The position numbers were made by a program, and so were the translations under genes. Positions 1 through 5,360 of a DNA stretch of 11,141 bases are shown here, piece by piece; position 1 is the first letter of the stretch; each line of letters begins with the position of its first letter. The notes under the pieces are model-generated. The model had not been told where the DNA came from and did not search any database. It saw nothing but the letters and a program-made list of their open reading frames with translations. Where the stretch lies: assembly GCA_028700875.1 (NCBI GenBank), contig JAQVRW010000067.1, forward strand, positions 1 through 11,141, read 5' to 3'. The DNA comes from Candidatus Zixiibacteriota bacterium. Lineage in GTDB: Bacteria; Zixibacteria; MSB-5A5; GN15; JAAZOE01.

Positions 1-230
1 CTCAGGCGGCCTTGGGCGCGAAAGTCCCGGTCAAAACTTTGGCGAAGAAAGTCATGCTGACCATCCCGCCCGGCACGCAACCGGGCACGGTGCTGCGTTT
101 GAAAGGTGTCGGCCTATCGGTCGCCGACCGCACGGGCGACCTGCTGGTGACGATCAACCTCCGCGTCCCAACGACATTGACGGCCCGCCAAAAAGAACTA
201 TTGCACGATTTCGAATCAGCGGGGATATAG
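1..230 (+). CDS. dnaJ: DnaJ-type co-chaperone, C-terminal fragment (partial at window start)
   Basis: The reading frame is open from the window edge (codons start at base 3) to a TAG at 228-230, so only about the last 75 residues are visible. They begin QAALGAKV and contain IPPGTQPGTVLRLKGVGL, followed by GDLLVTINLRVP and TARQKELLHDFE. This is the second beta-sandwich domain (CTD II) of DnaJ/Hsp40, which binds unfolded clients and delivers them to the DnaK ATPase in the cytoplasm. The J-domain, Gly/Phe linker and zinc fingers would lie upstream, so a zinc-containing DnaJ cannot be separated from a CbpA-type paralogue. The turn between the two last strands is about two residues shorter than in typical DnaJ, and the protein ends soon after the last helix with no tail. 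GC content is similar to the metabolic genes and unlike the next gene. Confidence 0.85.
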   Translation, partial: QAALGAKVPVKTLAKKVMLTIPPGTQPGTVLRLKGVGLSVADRTGDLLVTINLRVPTTLTARQKELLHDFESAGI

Positions 231-293
231 ACTGAGGATACAAACCAAAGGTTGGCGAAAATGGCAGAATGTACTCGATCGATGAAATAGTTG

Positions 294-321
294 TTGCCAA
301 CATGATTTATGAGGCTATTTT
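294..321 (+). promoter_or_regulatory. Candidate promoter for the AIPR gene
   Basis: TTGCCA (294-299, five of six matches to the -35 consensus) is followed after 16 bases by TATTTT (316-321, four of six matches to -10). This places a start about 40 bases upstream of the ATG at 369. It lies in the AT-rich 138-bp gap after dnaJ, consistent with the gene carrying its own promoter. Motif match only. Confidence 0.35.
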
Positions 322-368
322 GTGACTGGTACCAATACAGCTATTAGCGCGGCCACAAGGAGAATACT

Positions 369-2096
369 ATGGGGAATAATGATTTAATTCTTTTAAATAC
401 TACACTTGATAATTTGAAAGAGGGTCTCGATGGCACATTCGACGATTCCACCCTTTTCGAGTCCTTTGTATTTGAGCAGGTACTCAAGAACTATGAAATG
501 ACTCTTGAAGAATTCGAAGCCGGGAGAACGGATGACCATGATGATGGGGGGATAGATGGCGTCTTTATCCTTGTAGACGGGCAAAATATCAGTGAAGATA
601 CGAACATCGCAGAATTTAAGGCAAAAAGCCCTCATGTTGTGCTGTATATCATTCAAGCCAAACAGAATGCGGGTTTTGGCGATAAACCCATCGATAGACT
701 CGTCGCCACCACCGCAGATATCCTATCTCTTGATAAGAACGAGGATGAGTTGGAAAGGGCCTATAATGCTGCGCTCACCAGGCGGACACTTCTTTTTCAG
801 CACGTATTTAAAACGTTGGCCCATAAACACCCGCATGTTTCTGTAGAATTCGTGTACGCATGCAAGGGAGACACAGATGAAATAAACAATAAGGTGAAGC
901 ACCGTGGCGAAATACTCAAGCAGGAAGTTGGAAAGCTATTAACAGGAGCTGATATCAATATTAGATTCATTGGGGCCAAAGAACTCGTTGAAATGGCGCG
1001 AAAGGAGAAAAGTTATACTTTGCAGCTGCGATTCTTGGAAGCATACCTGAGTCGCGAAAACAACGATTATATAGTTCTTGCTGGCTTGGATGATTACTAT
1101 CGTTTTGTAATTGACGAGGAAAACAACCTTCGGCGGTACATATTTGAATCCAACGTTCGGGATTATCACGGGTTGAATGTGGACGTGAACAAAGATATTC
1201 GCGGCACATTAGAACAATTGGATGCCATGGACTTTTGGTGGTTGAATAACGGTATCACTGTTTTGGCGTCAAAGGCAAGCATTGCTGGGAAAGTGATATC
1301 TTTGGATAATGTGCGAATTGTTAACGGGCTTCAAACGACGAATATTCTATACTCATATTTCAAGGAAAGAGGCATTGACGCCGAAAACAACCGGCCCACG
1401 AAAAGAGCGGTACTCGTAAGGATCATTGCCACTACTGATAAGTATGCCACAGATAAAATCATAAAAGCGACAAATTTTCAGACAGCAATTCCCGCTGGAC
1501 AGCTACGCGCTACGGAAACAATTCATCGTAATATTGAAGAGTATTTTCTGGCGAATGATTTGTACTACGATCGGAGGCAAAACTATTATAAAAATATTGG
1601 GAAACCGCGTGACAAAATAGTAAGCATAATTTACTTGGCCCAAGCAGTAATGGCCATCGTATTGAAAGAACCCAATAATGCGAGGGCTAGACCGACTTCT
1701 TTGATTAAACAGGACGAGGATTACCATAGAGTCTTTGATGAAAACAGAGATCTTAGTACATTCTTATTGTGCGTGCAATTAATGAAAAAGGTAGAGAGGG
1801 TGGCGAGAATGCAATACGGCCGTGATGAGTACTACTCTATCTCCAATTATAGATTCCATGCAGGGGTGGCCGCGATAGCTCTATATCTGGGAAAGCGCCT
1901 ATTCAATGAGAAGGATATTGAGAGGTTGGATATTAACGACATATCCGATATGCATGTGGGTGCCGCTATTGCGCTTACTTTGGAAACGGGCCGGGCATTT
2001 ATAGATGAAAAGGCATGGAAGCCGGATCGCATTACCAAGTCGAAGGAATTTGTAGGGGCCCTTTTCGCCGCGTTACCCGCGAGCCGAATCGGATAG
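369..2096 (+). CDS. AIPR-family (abortive phage infection) protein with N-terminal nuclease-like domain
   Basis: A 575-residue protein. The ATG at 369 has AAGGAG at 357-362, six bases upstream. The central and C-terminal part (about residues 235-560) carries the hallmarks of the AIPR family (Pfam PF10592, named from abortive phage resistance): NVRDYHG near 262-268, VNKDIRGTL at 273-281, FWWLNNGITV at 289-298, IVNGLQTT at 317-324, and an ATNFQ...IPAGQLRATE stretch at 367-383. The N-terminal part has GGIDG (60-64, Asp63) then a strand ending IIQAK (94-98, Gln96 and Lys98). This spacing matches the D...(E/Q)xK core of PD-(D/E)XK and Mrr-like nucleases, so DNA or RNA cleavage is a reasonable inference. 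No signal peptide or membrane segment is seen, so it is probably cytoplasmic. The gene is visibly AT-richer than its neighbours: bases 1021-1080 are 26/60 G+C, against 37/60 at 8641-8700. It has its own candidate promoter and terminator, and no obvious partner gene. This suggests a laterally acquired, stand-alone defence gene. Family assignment is strong; defence function and target are inferred. Confidence 0.85.
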   Translation: MGNNDLILLNTTLDNLKEGLDGTFDDSTLFESFVFEQVLKNYEMTLEEFEAGRTDDHDDGGIDGVFILVDGQNISEDTNIAEFKAKSPHVVLYIIQAKQNAGFGDKPIDRLVATTADILSLDKNEDELERAYNAALTRRTLLFQHVFKTLAHKHPHVSVEFVYACKGDTDEINNKVKHRGEILKQEVGKLLTGADINIRFIGAKELVEMARKEKSYTLQLRFLEAYLSRENNDYIVLAGLDDYYRFVIDEENNLRRYIFESNVRDYHGLNVDVNKDIRGTLEQLDAMDFWWLNNGITVLASKASIAGKVISLDNVRIVNGLQTTNILYSYFKERGIDAENNRPTKRAVLVRIIATTDKYATDKIIKATNFQTAIPAGQLRATETIHRNIEEYFLANDLYYDRRQNYYKNIGKPRDKIVSIIYLAQAVMAIVLKEPNNARARPTSLIKQDEDYHRVFDENRDLSTFLLCVQLMKKVERVARMQYGRDEYYSISNYRFHAGVAAIALYLGKRLFNEKDIERLDINDISDMHVGAAIALTLETGRAFIDEKAWKPDRITKSKEFVGALFAALPASRIG

Positions 2097-2152
2097 TTTG
2101 TGGCCCACGCCGGCTGCCCCCGGTTTGATTGATCCTCTCCTCCGTATGCCAT

Positions 2153-2180
2153 CCCCAAACTTGTTTGGGGGTGTTTCTTT
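2153..2180 (+). terminator. Probable rho-independent terminator after the AIPR gene
   Basis: CCCCAAA (2153-2159), loop CTTG, TTTGGGG (2164-2170) is a perfect 7-bp stem, followed by the T-rich run GTGTTTCTTT. It lies 57 bases past the AIPR stop codon in the right orientation. The tail is interrupted by G and C, so it is good but not ideal. Confidence 0.6.
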
Positions 2181-2382
2181 CGATTGCCCTGTACCTCCCC
2201 CCGCAGAATCAACACCACTTTGATGGTGAAAACGAATCCATCCCCTCTAATAGATGAAACCATCGCACTCTATACGTATGCGTATCGAACGCGGCCAAAA
2301 GCCGGCTGAACCGCTCGCTTTTCAGCGTGAGAAGAATCGAAAAATGAGTATTGCTTTGTATTACAAAACGGCCAAAAACATC

Positions 2383-2490
2383 AAAAATGACAAACCGAAA
2401 CCATTTCCTGGCAATTGCATGCCATCCATGCTATTCCAGCGAAAAATACCCGCTTTTCGGCCACAAATCAGTAGCAGAATGCCATCGATT
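2383..2490. repeat. 108-bp direct repeat, copy A
   Basis: This segment matches 2665-2772 at a constant offset of 282 bases with no gaps. By hand count there are 12 mismatches in 108 positions (about 89% identity). Two blocks are identical: the first 26 bases, starting AAAAATGACAAACC, and 2421-2444 around GCCATCCATGCTATTCC. The end block ATGCCATCGATT is also identical. Read in the plus frame, the differences change more codons than they leave silent, which argues against a conserved peptide. It probably belongs to a dispersed intergenic repeat family, but only two copies are visible here. Confidence 0.85.
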
Positions 2491-2535
2491 CGCGCATTGA
2501 AGACGGCTCCGATCTCTGACCGCGTCTTGGTCCCA

Positions 2536-2581
2536 GCCCCATTGGGGGCGGAACAATCTAGCCCGCCCCAACGGGGTGGGC
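2536..2581. repeat. Paired GC-rich hairpins between the direct repeats
   Basis: The first hairpin is GCCCC (2536-2540), loop ATTG, GGGGC (2545-2549). The second is GCCCGCCCC (2561-2569), loop AAC, GGGGTGGGC (2573-2581), a 9-bp stem with one G-T wobble. Twelve bases separate them. There is no T-tract, so they are not ordinary terminators; they resemble REP-like intergenic palindromes. Confidence 0.55.
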
Positions 2582-2664
2582 GAATAATTCAAATCGGCCA
2601 TAGATCGCTCACACCCAAAGCCAAGGGTATTAATGATTGGTGCGTTGGTATGGTGGAATATGCA

Positions 2665-2772
2665 AAAAATGACAAACCGAAACCATTTCCCGGCAATTAC
2701 CTGCCATCCATGCTATTCCAGCGAAATATCGCCGTTTTTCGCCCGCGAATCAGTAAAAGAATGCCATCGATT
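2665..2772. repeat. 108-bp direct repeat, copy B
   Basis: The partner of 2383-2490, in the same orientation and at an offset of exactly 282 bases. Its left end sits in a run of six A residues (2664-2669) and its right end is the shared CATCGATT. Beyond 2772 the two copies diverge within a few bases, and copy B runs directly into the hairpins at 2782-2818. Confidence 0.85.
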
Positions 2773-2781
2773 TGTGCGCGG

Positions 2782-2818
2782 TCCGCCAGCGGCGGATCCC
2801 CGTCCGCCGTGAGCGGGC
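2782..2818. repeat. Two adjacent GC-rich hairpins
   Basis: TCCGCC (2782-2787), loop AGC, GGCGGA (2791-2796) is a perfect 6-bp stem. GTCCGC (2802-2807), loop CGTGA, GCGGGC (2813-2818) is a second stem with one wobble pair. Both share the word TCCGC, suggesting a local duplication or palindromic repeat unit. Neither has a T-tract. They lie just beyond the dockerin-gene terminator on the minus strand. Confidence 0.5.
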
Positions 2819-2831
2819 ACTTCGTGTTTGG

Positions 2832-2867
2832 GCAAATAAAAAGGGACGGCCGATCATCGGCCGTCCC
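2832..2867 (-). terminator. Rho-independent terminator of the dockerin-like gene
   Basis: Read on the minus strand, GGGACGGCCGA (complement of 2857-2867), loop TGA, TCGGCCGTCCC (complement of 2843-2853) forms a perfect 11-bp stem, followed by TTTTTATTTG. It begins 25 bases after the stop codon of the minus-strand gene ending at 2893. This is a textbook intrinsic terminator. Confidence 0.9.
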
Positions 2868-2892
2868 GTGGGTGAGGGGCAAGACCATACTC

Positions 2893-3846
2893 TTAATGCG
2901 GCGTACAGTCGGGGCAATCGCCGGAACGGAAGATGTGATTGATCAGGAATATTGCGTCCCCGACATTGTTTTTATAGTCGTTGTTCGGGTCGGCGCACTT
3001 GTCTTCAATCGGCCATGGGCCGCCCCGGAAGACGTAACTGACGATATAAACGGCGTCGGCGACATTGACTTTGCCGTCGTCATTGGCATCACCGCAAATC
3101 CCGTGACACAGCGGAACGACCCGCATCGTCCCAAATTGATAATGAACCAGGCTCGTGTCGAGGACGCTGTGCGGTTTGATCTCCATCGACGTCGAATCGC
3201 CTTCTTCCGGTATGGAGACCTGCACCCAATTGAGACAACTATCTCCCAGCCATTCGGTGCAGTGCCAATAGTCATAGGAGGTGTCGACGATTGTAGTTAC
3301 GCCGATAAGGACGCCGGTTTGATCGGAAAAGGCCGTCTCGCTCAACATCTCGTTGATCATCAGATGAACGATGCGATCGGGAAGAGTTTCGGGAGTATAA
3401 GGGTAGATTTTCATCATCATTCGAAAGAGGAGACCCGGATCGGTACGAGGACCGATGGATGGAATCGCCGGTTCCGGATAATTGTTGGCCATGGCGACGA
3501 TTTTCATCATATGGGGACTGCCGCCGATGAGACTGGTTGCGACCAGACGCCAGCCGGAGATCAACGACCCGGCCGTGTCGACAACGGGTGCGCCCCTCTC
3601 GGTCATGAACTCTATCAGGTCGGGCATATCCAGTTGGAACGCGATGCTGAATCCCGCGACGGAATCGGCGGTGTTGGTCATGAACACGTCCACCCAAACC
3701 GCACTGGAATCGGTGGTGACCAACGTATCGGGGATTCGCACCTCCAGCACGGGAGTCGCGATGGCTGGCGCGATCAACAACGCGGCCATGATAATAACCG
3801 CGGCCATTGTCGCCGCAATACGGGAAGACTGACTGGTTAAGGACAT
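2893..3846 (-). CDS. Exported protein with cohesin-like domain and C-terminal dockerin-like repeats
   Basis: A 317-residue protein. The ATG (complement of 3844-3846) has GGGAGGG (complement of 3854-3860) seven bases upstream. Residues 1-30 form a Sec signal peptide: Arg9, a hydrophobic stretch from about 11 to 26, then APAIA before TPVLEV. Residues about 34-240 form an unassigned extracellular region whose start (VWVDVFMTN...VAGFSIAFQLDMPDLIEF) resembles a cohesin or Ig-like beta-sandwich. The C-terminus holds two calcium-loop repeats: GDANDDGKVNVADAVYIVSYVF at 252-273 in two blocks (GDANDDGKVNVAD, then AVYIVSYVF), and ADPNNDYKNNVGD followed by AIFLINHIF at 285-306. The second loop has Tyr where dockerins usually have Gly. 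Cysteines at about 247, 251, 284, 311 and 314 bracket the repeats and could form disulfides. Dockerins bind calcium and usually a cohesin partner. In many non-cellulolytic candidate phyla such modules end secreted proteins of unknown role. Function is unknown. It ends in a strong terminator and is probably monocistronic. Confidence 0.85.
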   Translation of the reverse strand: MSLTSQSSRIAATMAAVIIMAALLIAPAIATPVLEVRIPDTLVTTDSSAVWVDVFMTNTADSVAGFSIAFQLDMPDLIEFMTERGAPVVDTAGSLISGWRLVATSLIGGSPHMMKIVAMANNYPEPAIPSIGPRTDPGLLFRMMMKIYPYTPETLPDRIVHLMINEMLSETAFSDQTGVLIGVTTIVDTSYDYWHCTEWLGDSCLNWVQVSIPEEGDSTSMEIKPHSVLDTSLVHYQFGTMRVVPLCHGICGDANDDGKVNVADAVYIVSYVFRGGPWPIEDKCADPNNDYKNNVGDAIFLINHIFRSGDCPDCTPH

Positions 3847-3900
3847 GGTTCTACCCTCCCCGGGGTATGAGGTGGTAAGGATTCAGTTATTGGCTCCTTA

Positions 3901-3928
3901 ACTATTTCAGTCGCAAGGCTCCTTTCAA
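3901..3928 (-). promoter_or_regulatory. Candidate promoter for the dockerin-like gene
   Basis: On the minus strand TTGAAA (complement of 3923-3928, five of six matches) is followed after 16 bases by AATAGT (complement of 3901-3906, four of six matches). This puts a start about 45-50 bases before the ATG. The word AAGGAGCC occurs twice here on the minus strand (complements of 3892-3899 and 3918-3925). Motif evidence only. Confidence 0.3.
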
Positions 3929-4081
3929 TGCGATGATGACGGGCGCGGAGTAGTTTGGAATGACAGACCATAGTAAATATAACAACTATGCCATTCGATG
4001 CAAGGGGAAAACGCGGCGATGGGTCGGCTTCCGGGATTTCAAAACGACTACTACCGATTCGCGGCCGCACCTTCCCGTCCC

Positions 4082-4137
4082 GGCCGGTCTGCTTTGGGCC
4101 GTCGTGAGCAAAACAAAGCCCGTAGGCCGGACTGGCC
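4082..4137. repeat. Compound inverted repeat downstream of the GYD gene
   Basis: The outer arms GGCCGGTC (4082-4089) and GACTGGCC (4130-4137) pair over 8 bp with one G-T wobble. Inside, GCTTTG (4091-4096) pairs with CAAAGC (4114-4119). Bases 4120-4129 form a bulge. On the minus strand it lies 30 bases past the GYD stop and contains TTTGTTTTG in the apical loop. It could slow or end transcription, but there is no T-tract after the stem. Confidence 0.4.
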
Positions 4138-4166
4138 GAAACCAGCACGGATATACCGCGGAGCCG

Positions 4167-4463
4167 TCAGATTTCTTCGGCCAGCTCCAGGAACCGCTTG
4201 TACGGTATCGCCGTCCAGCTCTGCGATTCGAAGGCGCCGTTGACCATGCTGATCATAGATACCTTGGCGGCGACTTCCGCATCAGGGGCCTCGTAGATAT
4301 CGAGGAAGTCATAGGCGCCCAGAAGTGCATAATGGGCGATGAATCTGACCTCCGGGCATTTCTCCTTGACCTGCTCCAGCCAGGCCCGGCCCAGTTTGGC
4401 GCGCTTCTTGACTTCCTTGGAAGTCTCCGGCGCCAGTTTGGTCATCAGGATATACGTCGGCAT
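4167..4463 (-). CDS. GYD-domain small protein
   Basis: A 98-residue protein. The ATG (complement of 4461-4463) has GGGGAGGT (complement of 4469-4476) five bases upstream. It starts MPTYILMTKLAPE and contains HYALLGAYDFLDIYEAPD (44-61), with the GxYD signature at 49-52, and ends with TAIPYKRFLELAEEI. This is the pattern and length of GYD-domain proteins (Pfam PF08734), compact ferredoxin-like alpha/beta proteins related to dimeric alpha/beta barrels. Their biochemical role is unknown. No signal peptide is present, so it is probably cytoplasmic. It lies 125 bases downstream of the outer-membrane protein gene on the same strand and may share its transcript, though the gap leaves room for a separate promoter. 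Family is confident; function is unknown. Confidence 0.88.
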   Translation of the reverse strand: MPTYILMTKLAPETSKEVKKRAKLGRAWLEQVKEKCPEVRFIAHYALLGAYDFLDIYEAPDAEVAAKVSMISMVNGAFESQSWTAIPYKRFLELAEEI

Positions 4464-4588
4464 CGATTACCTCCCCACTTTATGGAATTTTCGGAGCGTA
4501 CGCTAACTCCACAACTCCCCCTCGTCTTCCTATGATACGCCGACAACCCCCTGTTTGTGCGCCCCCTCCGGCCCATACCGGGGTGGGG

Positions 4589-5155
4589 TTACAAAGCTAG
4601 GCTCAGGCCGACCGATACCGGCAGATAATCCAGGTTCCTGTCCGATGCGGACAACTTGGTGTACCGCGCCTCCAGAAAGAAATCGACTCTGGGCATAGCG
4701 TTCACCTTGATGCCGCCGCCGATGCAATAGAAGAACTCCGTTTCCGGTTTGATTCCCGCAAGGACGCCATCGAGCATCTCCACCGGCAGGGAGGATGGGA
4801 AATCGTATTTGGCGAATCCGCCGCCGATCAAGGCATACGGCCGGACATTGAACACGGGCGCCGCCAGATTGGCCCGGATATCCAGGCCGTATTCGGAAAC
4901 GGTGAACTTGTCGTCGCCGCCATCCTTGACCGCAAACGAATTGTAGGCGAACCGGGCCGCCGTCTCTATGGACGGCACCGGGCTGAACCCGACGCCAACC
5001 AGTCCGTGATAGCCGGTCTTGCCGACATCGCTCAAATCGCTGGAGGGGAAGGAAACACCGCCGCCGCCGTAGAGATTGACGCCCATCTCGGTTTGGGCGA
5101 CCGCCGTCCCCGCCAGAAGTCCCAGGATCAGGACCGTGGACCACAACTGTGTCAT
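4589..5155 (-). CDS. Outer-membrane beta-barrel protein
   Basis: A 188-residue protein. I chose the ATG at the complement of 5153-5155 because GGAGGT (complement of 5161-5166) lies five bases upstream and a signal peptide follows at once: MTQLW, hydrophobic STVLILGLLAG, then TAVA before Gln21. The frame is open further upstream to 5362, but that part is rich in Cys and Arg and crosses the divergent promoter region. The mature part alternates polar and hydrophobic residues in short strands separated by Gly and Asp turns (GVNLYGGGGVSF, YHGLVGVGFSP, YALIGGGFAKYDF, FFYCIGGGIKV, FFLEARYTKL) and ends PVSVGLSLAL, an outer-membrane assembly-type last strand. This fits the small 8-stranded barrels of the OmpA/OmpW-like superfamily (such as Pfam PF13505). 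A Gram-negative cell envelope is implied. Whether it is a pore, adhesin or structural protein cannot be told. Confidence 0.82.
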   Translation of the reverse strand: MTQLWSTVLILGLLAGTAVAQTEMGVNLYGGGGVSFPSSDLSDVGKTGYHGLVGVGFSPVPSIETAARFAYNSFAVKDGGDDKFTVSEYGLDIRANLAAPVFNVRPYALIGGGFAKYDFPSSLPVEMLDGVLAGIKPETEFFYCIGGGIKVNAMPRVDFFLEARYTKLSASDRNLDYLPVSVGLSLAL

Positions 5156-5227
5156 CTTGCACCTCCGTTTTCCAAAAATCTTGCGGCATCGCCATCCATT
5201 GCAACCGAAATTTACGCCCTCTGTTTT

Positions 5228-5245
5228 ATTACCGCAACAGGTAAT
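5228..5245. promoter_or_regulatory. Inverted repeat ATTACC-N6-GGTAAT, candidate operator
   Basis: Perfect 6-bp arms with a 6-base spacer. It covers the candidate -35 box of the minus-strand barrel gene (complement of 5232-5237). The centre-to-centre spacing suits a dimeric regulator. Identity of the regulator is unknown. Confidence 0.4.
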
Positions 5246-5273
5246 TCCGACGGCGGACGGACGTAGAATCTGC

Positions 5274-5292
5274 CGGAAAGGTGACCTTTTCG
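5274..5292. promoter_or_regulatory. Palindrome AAAGGT-G-ACCTTT, candidate operator of the acyl-CoA operon
   Basis: Perfect 6-bp arms around a single G (5277-5289), extended by matching CG/CG two bases out (5274-5275 and 5291-5292). It ends two bases before the candidate -35 box of the thiolase operon. The position fits a TetR- or GntR-type acyl-CoA-responsive regulator, but the word does not match an operator consensus I can name. Confidence 0.45.
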
Positions 5293-5360
5293 CTTGCGTT
5301 CGACGGTCGCATTCGATATTATCCAGATTCCAACCACATATGAGTCGCAGAGGAGTAACC

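Larger units (their letters stand above)
2097..2892. other. 796-bp gene-poor region between convergent genes
   Basis: This stretch separates the plus-strand AIPR gene from the minus-strand dockerin gene. I see no credible gene. It holds the AIPR terminator (2153-2180), a small inverted repeat ATACG-TATG-CGTAT (2272-2285), two copies of a 108-bp direct repeat (2383-2490 and 2665-2772), GC-rich hairpins between and after the copies (2536-2581 and 2782-2818), and the dockerin-gene terminator (2832-2867). A long plus frame runs through it but continues antisense across the whole dockerin gene. It has no family motifs and no strong ribosome site, so I treat it as spurious. Confidence 0.6.
3847..4166. 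other. 320-bp intergenic region with leader, promoter and a folded element
   Basis: This gap lies between the stop of the GYD gene and the start of the dockerin gene, both on the minus strand. The right part (4082-4137) holds a compound inverted repeat. The left part holds the candidate promoter and ribosome site of the dockerin gene. A plus-strand frame crossing it (3960-4535) continues antisense through the GYD gene and shows no family motif, so I see no gene here. Confidence 0.5.
5156..5360. promoter_or_regulatory. Divergent control region between the barrel gene and the acyl-CoA operon
   Basis: This 205-bp stretch must drive the minus-strand barrel gene and the plus-strand thiolase operon. 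Plus strand: TTGCGT (5294-5299), 17 bases, TATTAT (5317-5322, five of six matches), then 38 bases to the thiolase ATG. Minus strand: TTGCGG (complement of 5232-5237), 17 bases, TAAATT (complement of 5209-5214), then about 53 bases to the barrel ATG. Two inverted repeats sit between or on these promoters and are listed separately. The spacings are good, but both -35 boxes match consensus at only three of six positions. Confidence 0.45.

Noticed and set aside
2383..2772. CRISPR array or transposon terminal repeats
   Set aside because: There are only two copies of a 108-bp unit with 12 mismatches, no short regular repeats with spacers, no inverted terminal repeats and no transposase or cas gene.
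2254..3840. A 528-codon open frame on the plus strand
   Set aside because: It runs antisense through the whole dockerin-like gene, which has a signal peptide, ribosome site, domain motifs and terminator. Its protein is rich in Arg, His, Gly and Asp with no family motif. The first part crosses the direct repeats and hairpins.
3960..4535. A 191-codon open frame on the plus strand
   Set aside because: It lies antisense to the clear GYD gene and shows no domain, signal or ribosome site.
5076..5360. Upstream extension of the thiolase frame
   Set aside because: It has no thiolase similarity, crosses the divergent promoter, and the ATG at 5361 has a good ribosome site and the normal family N-terminus.
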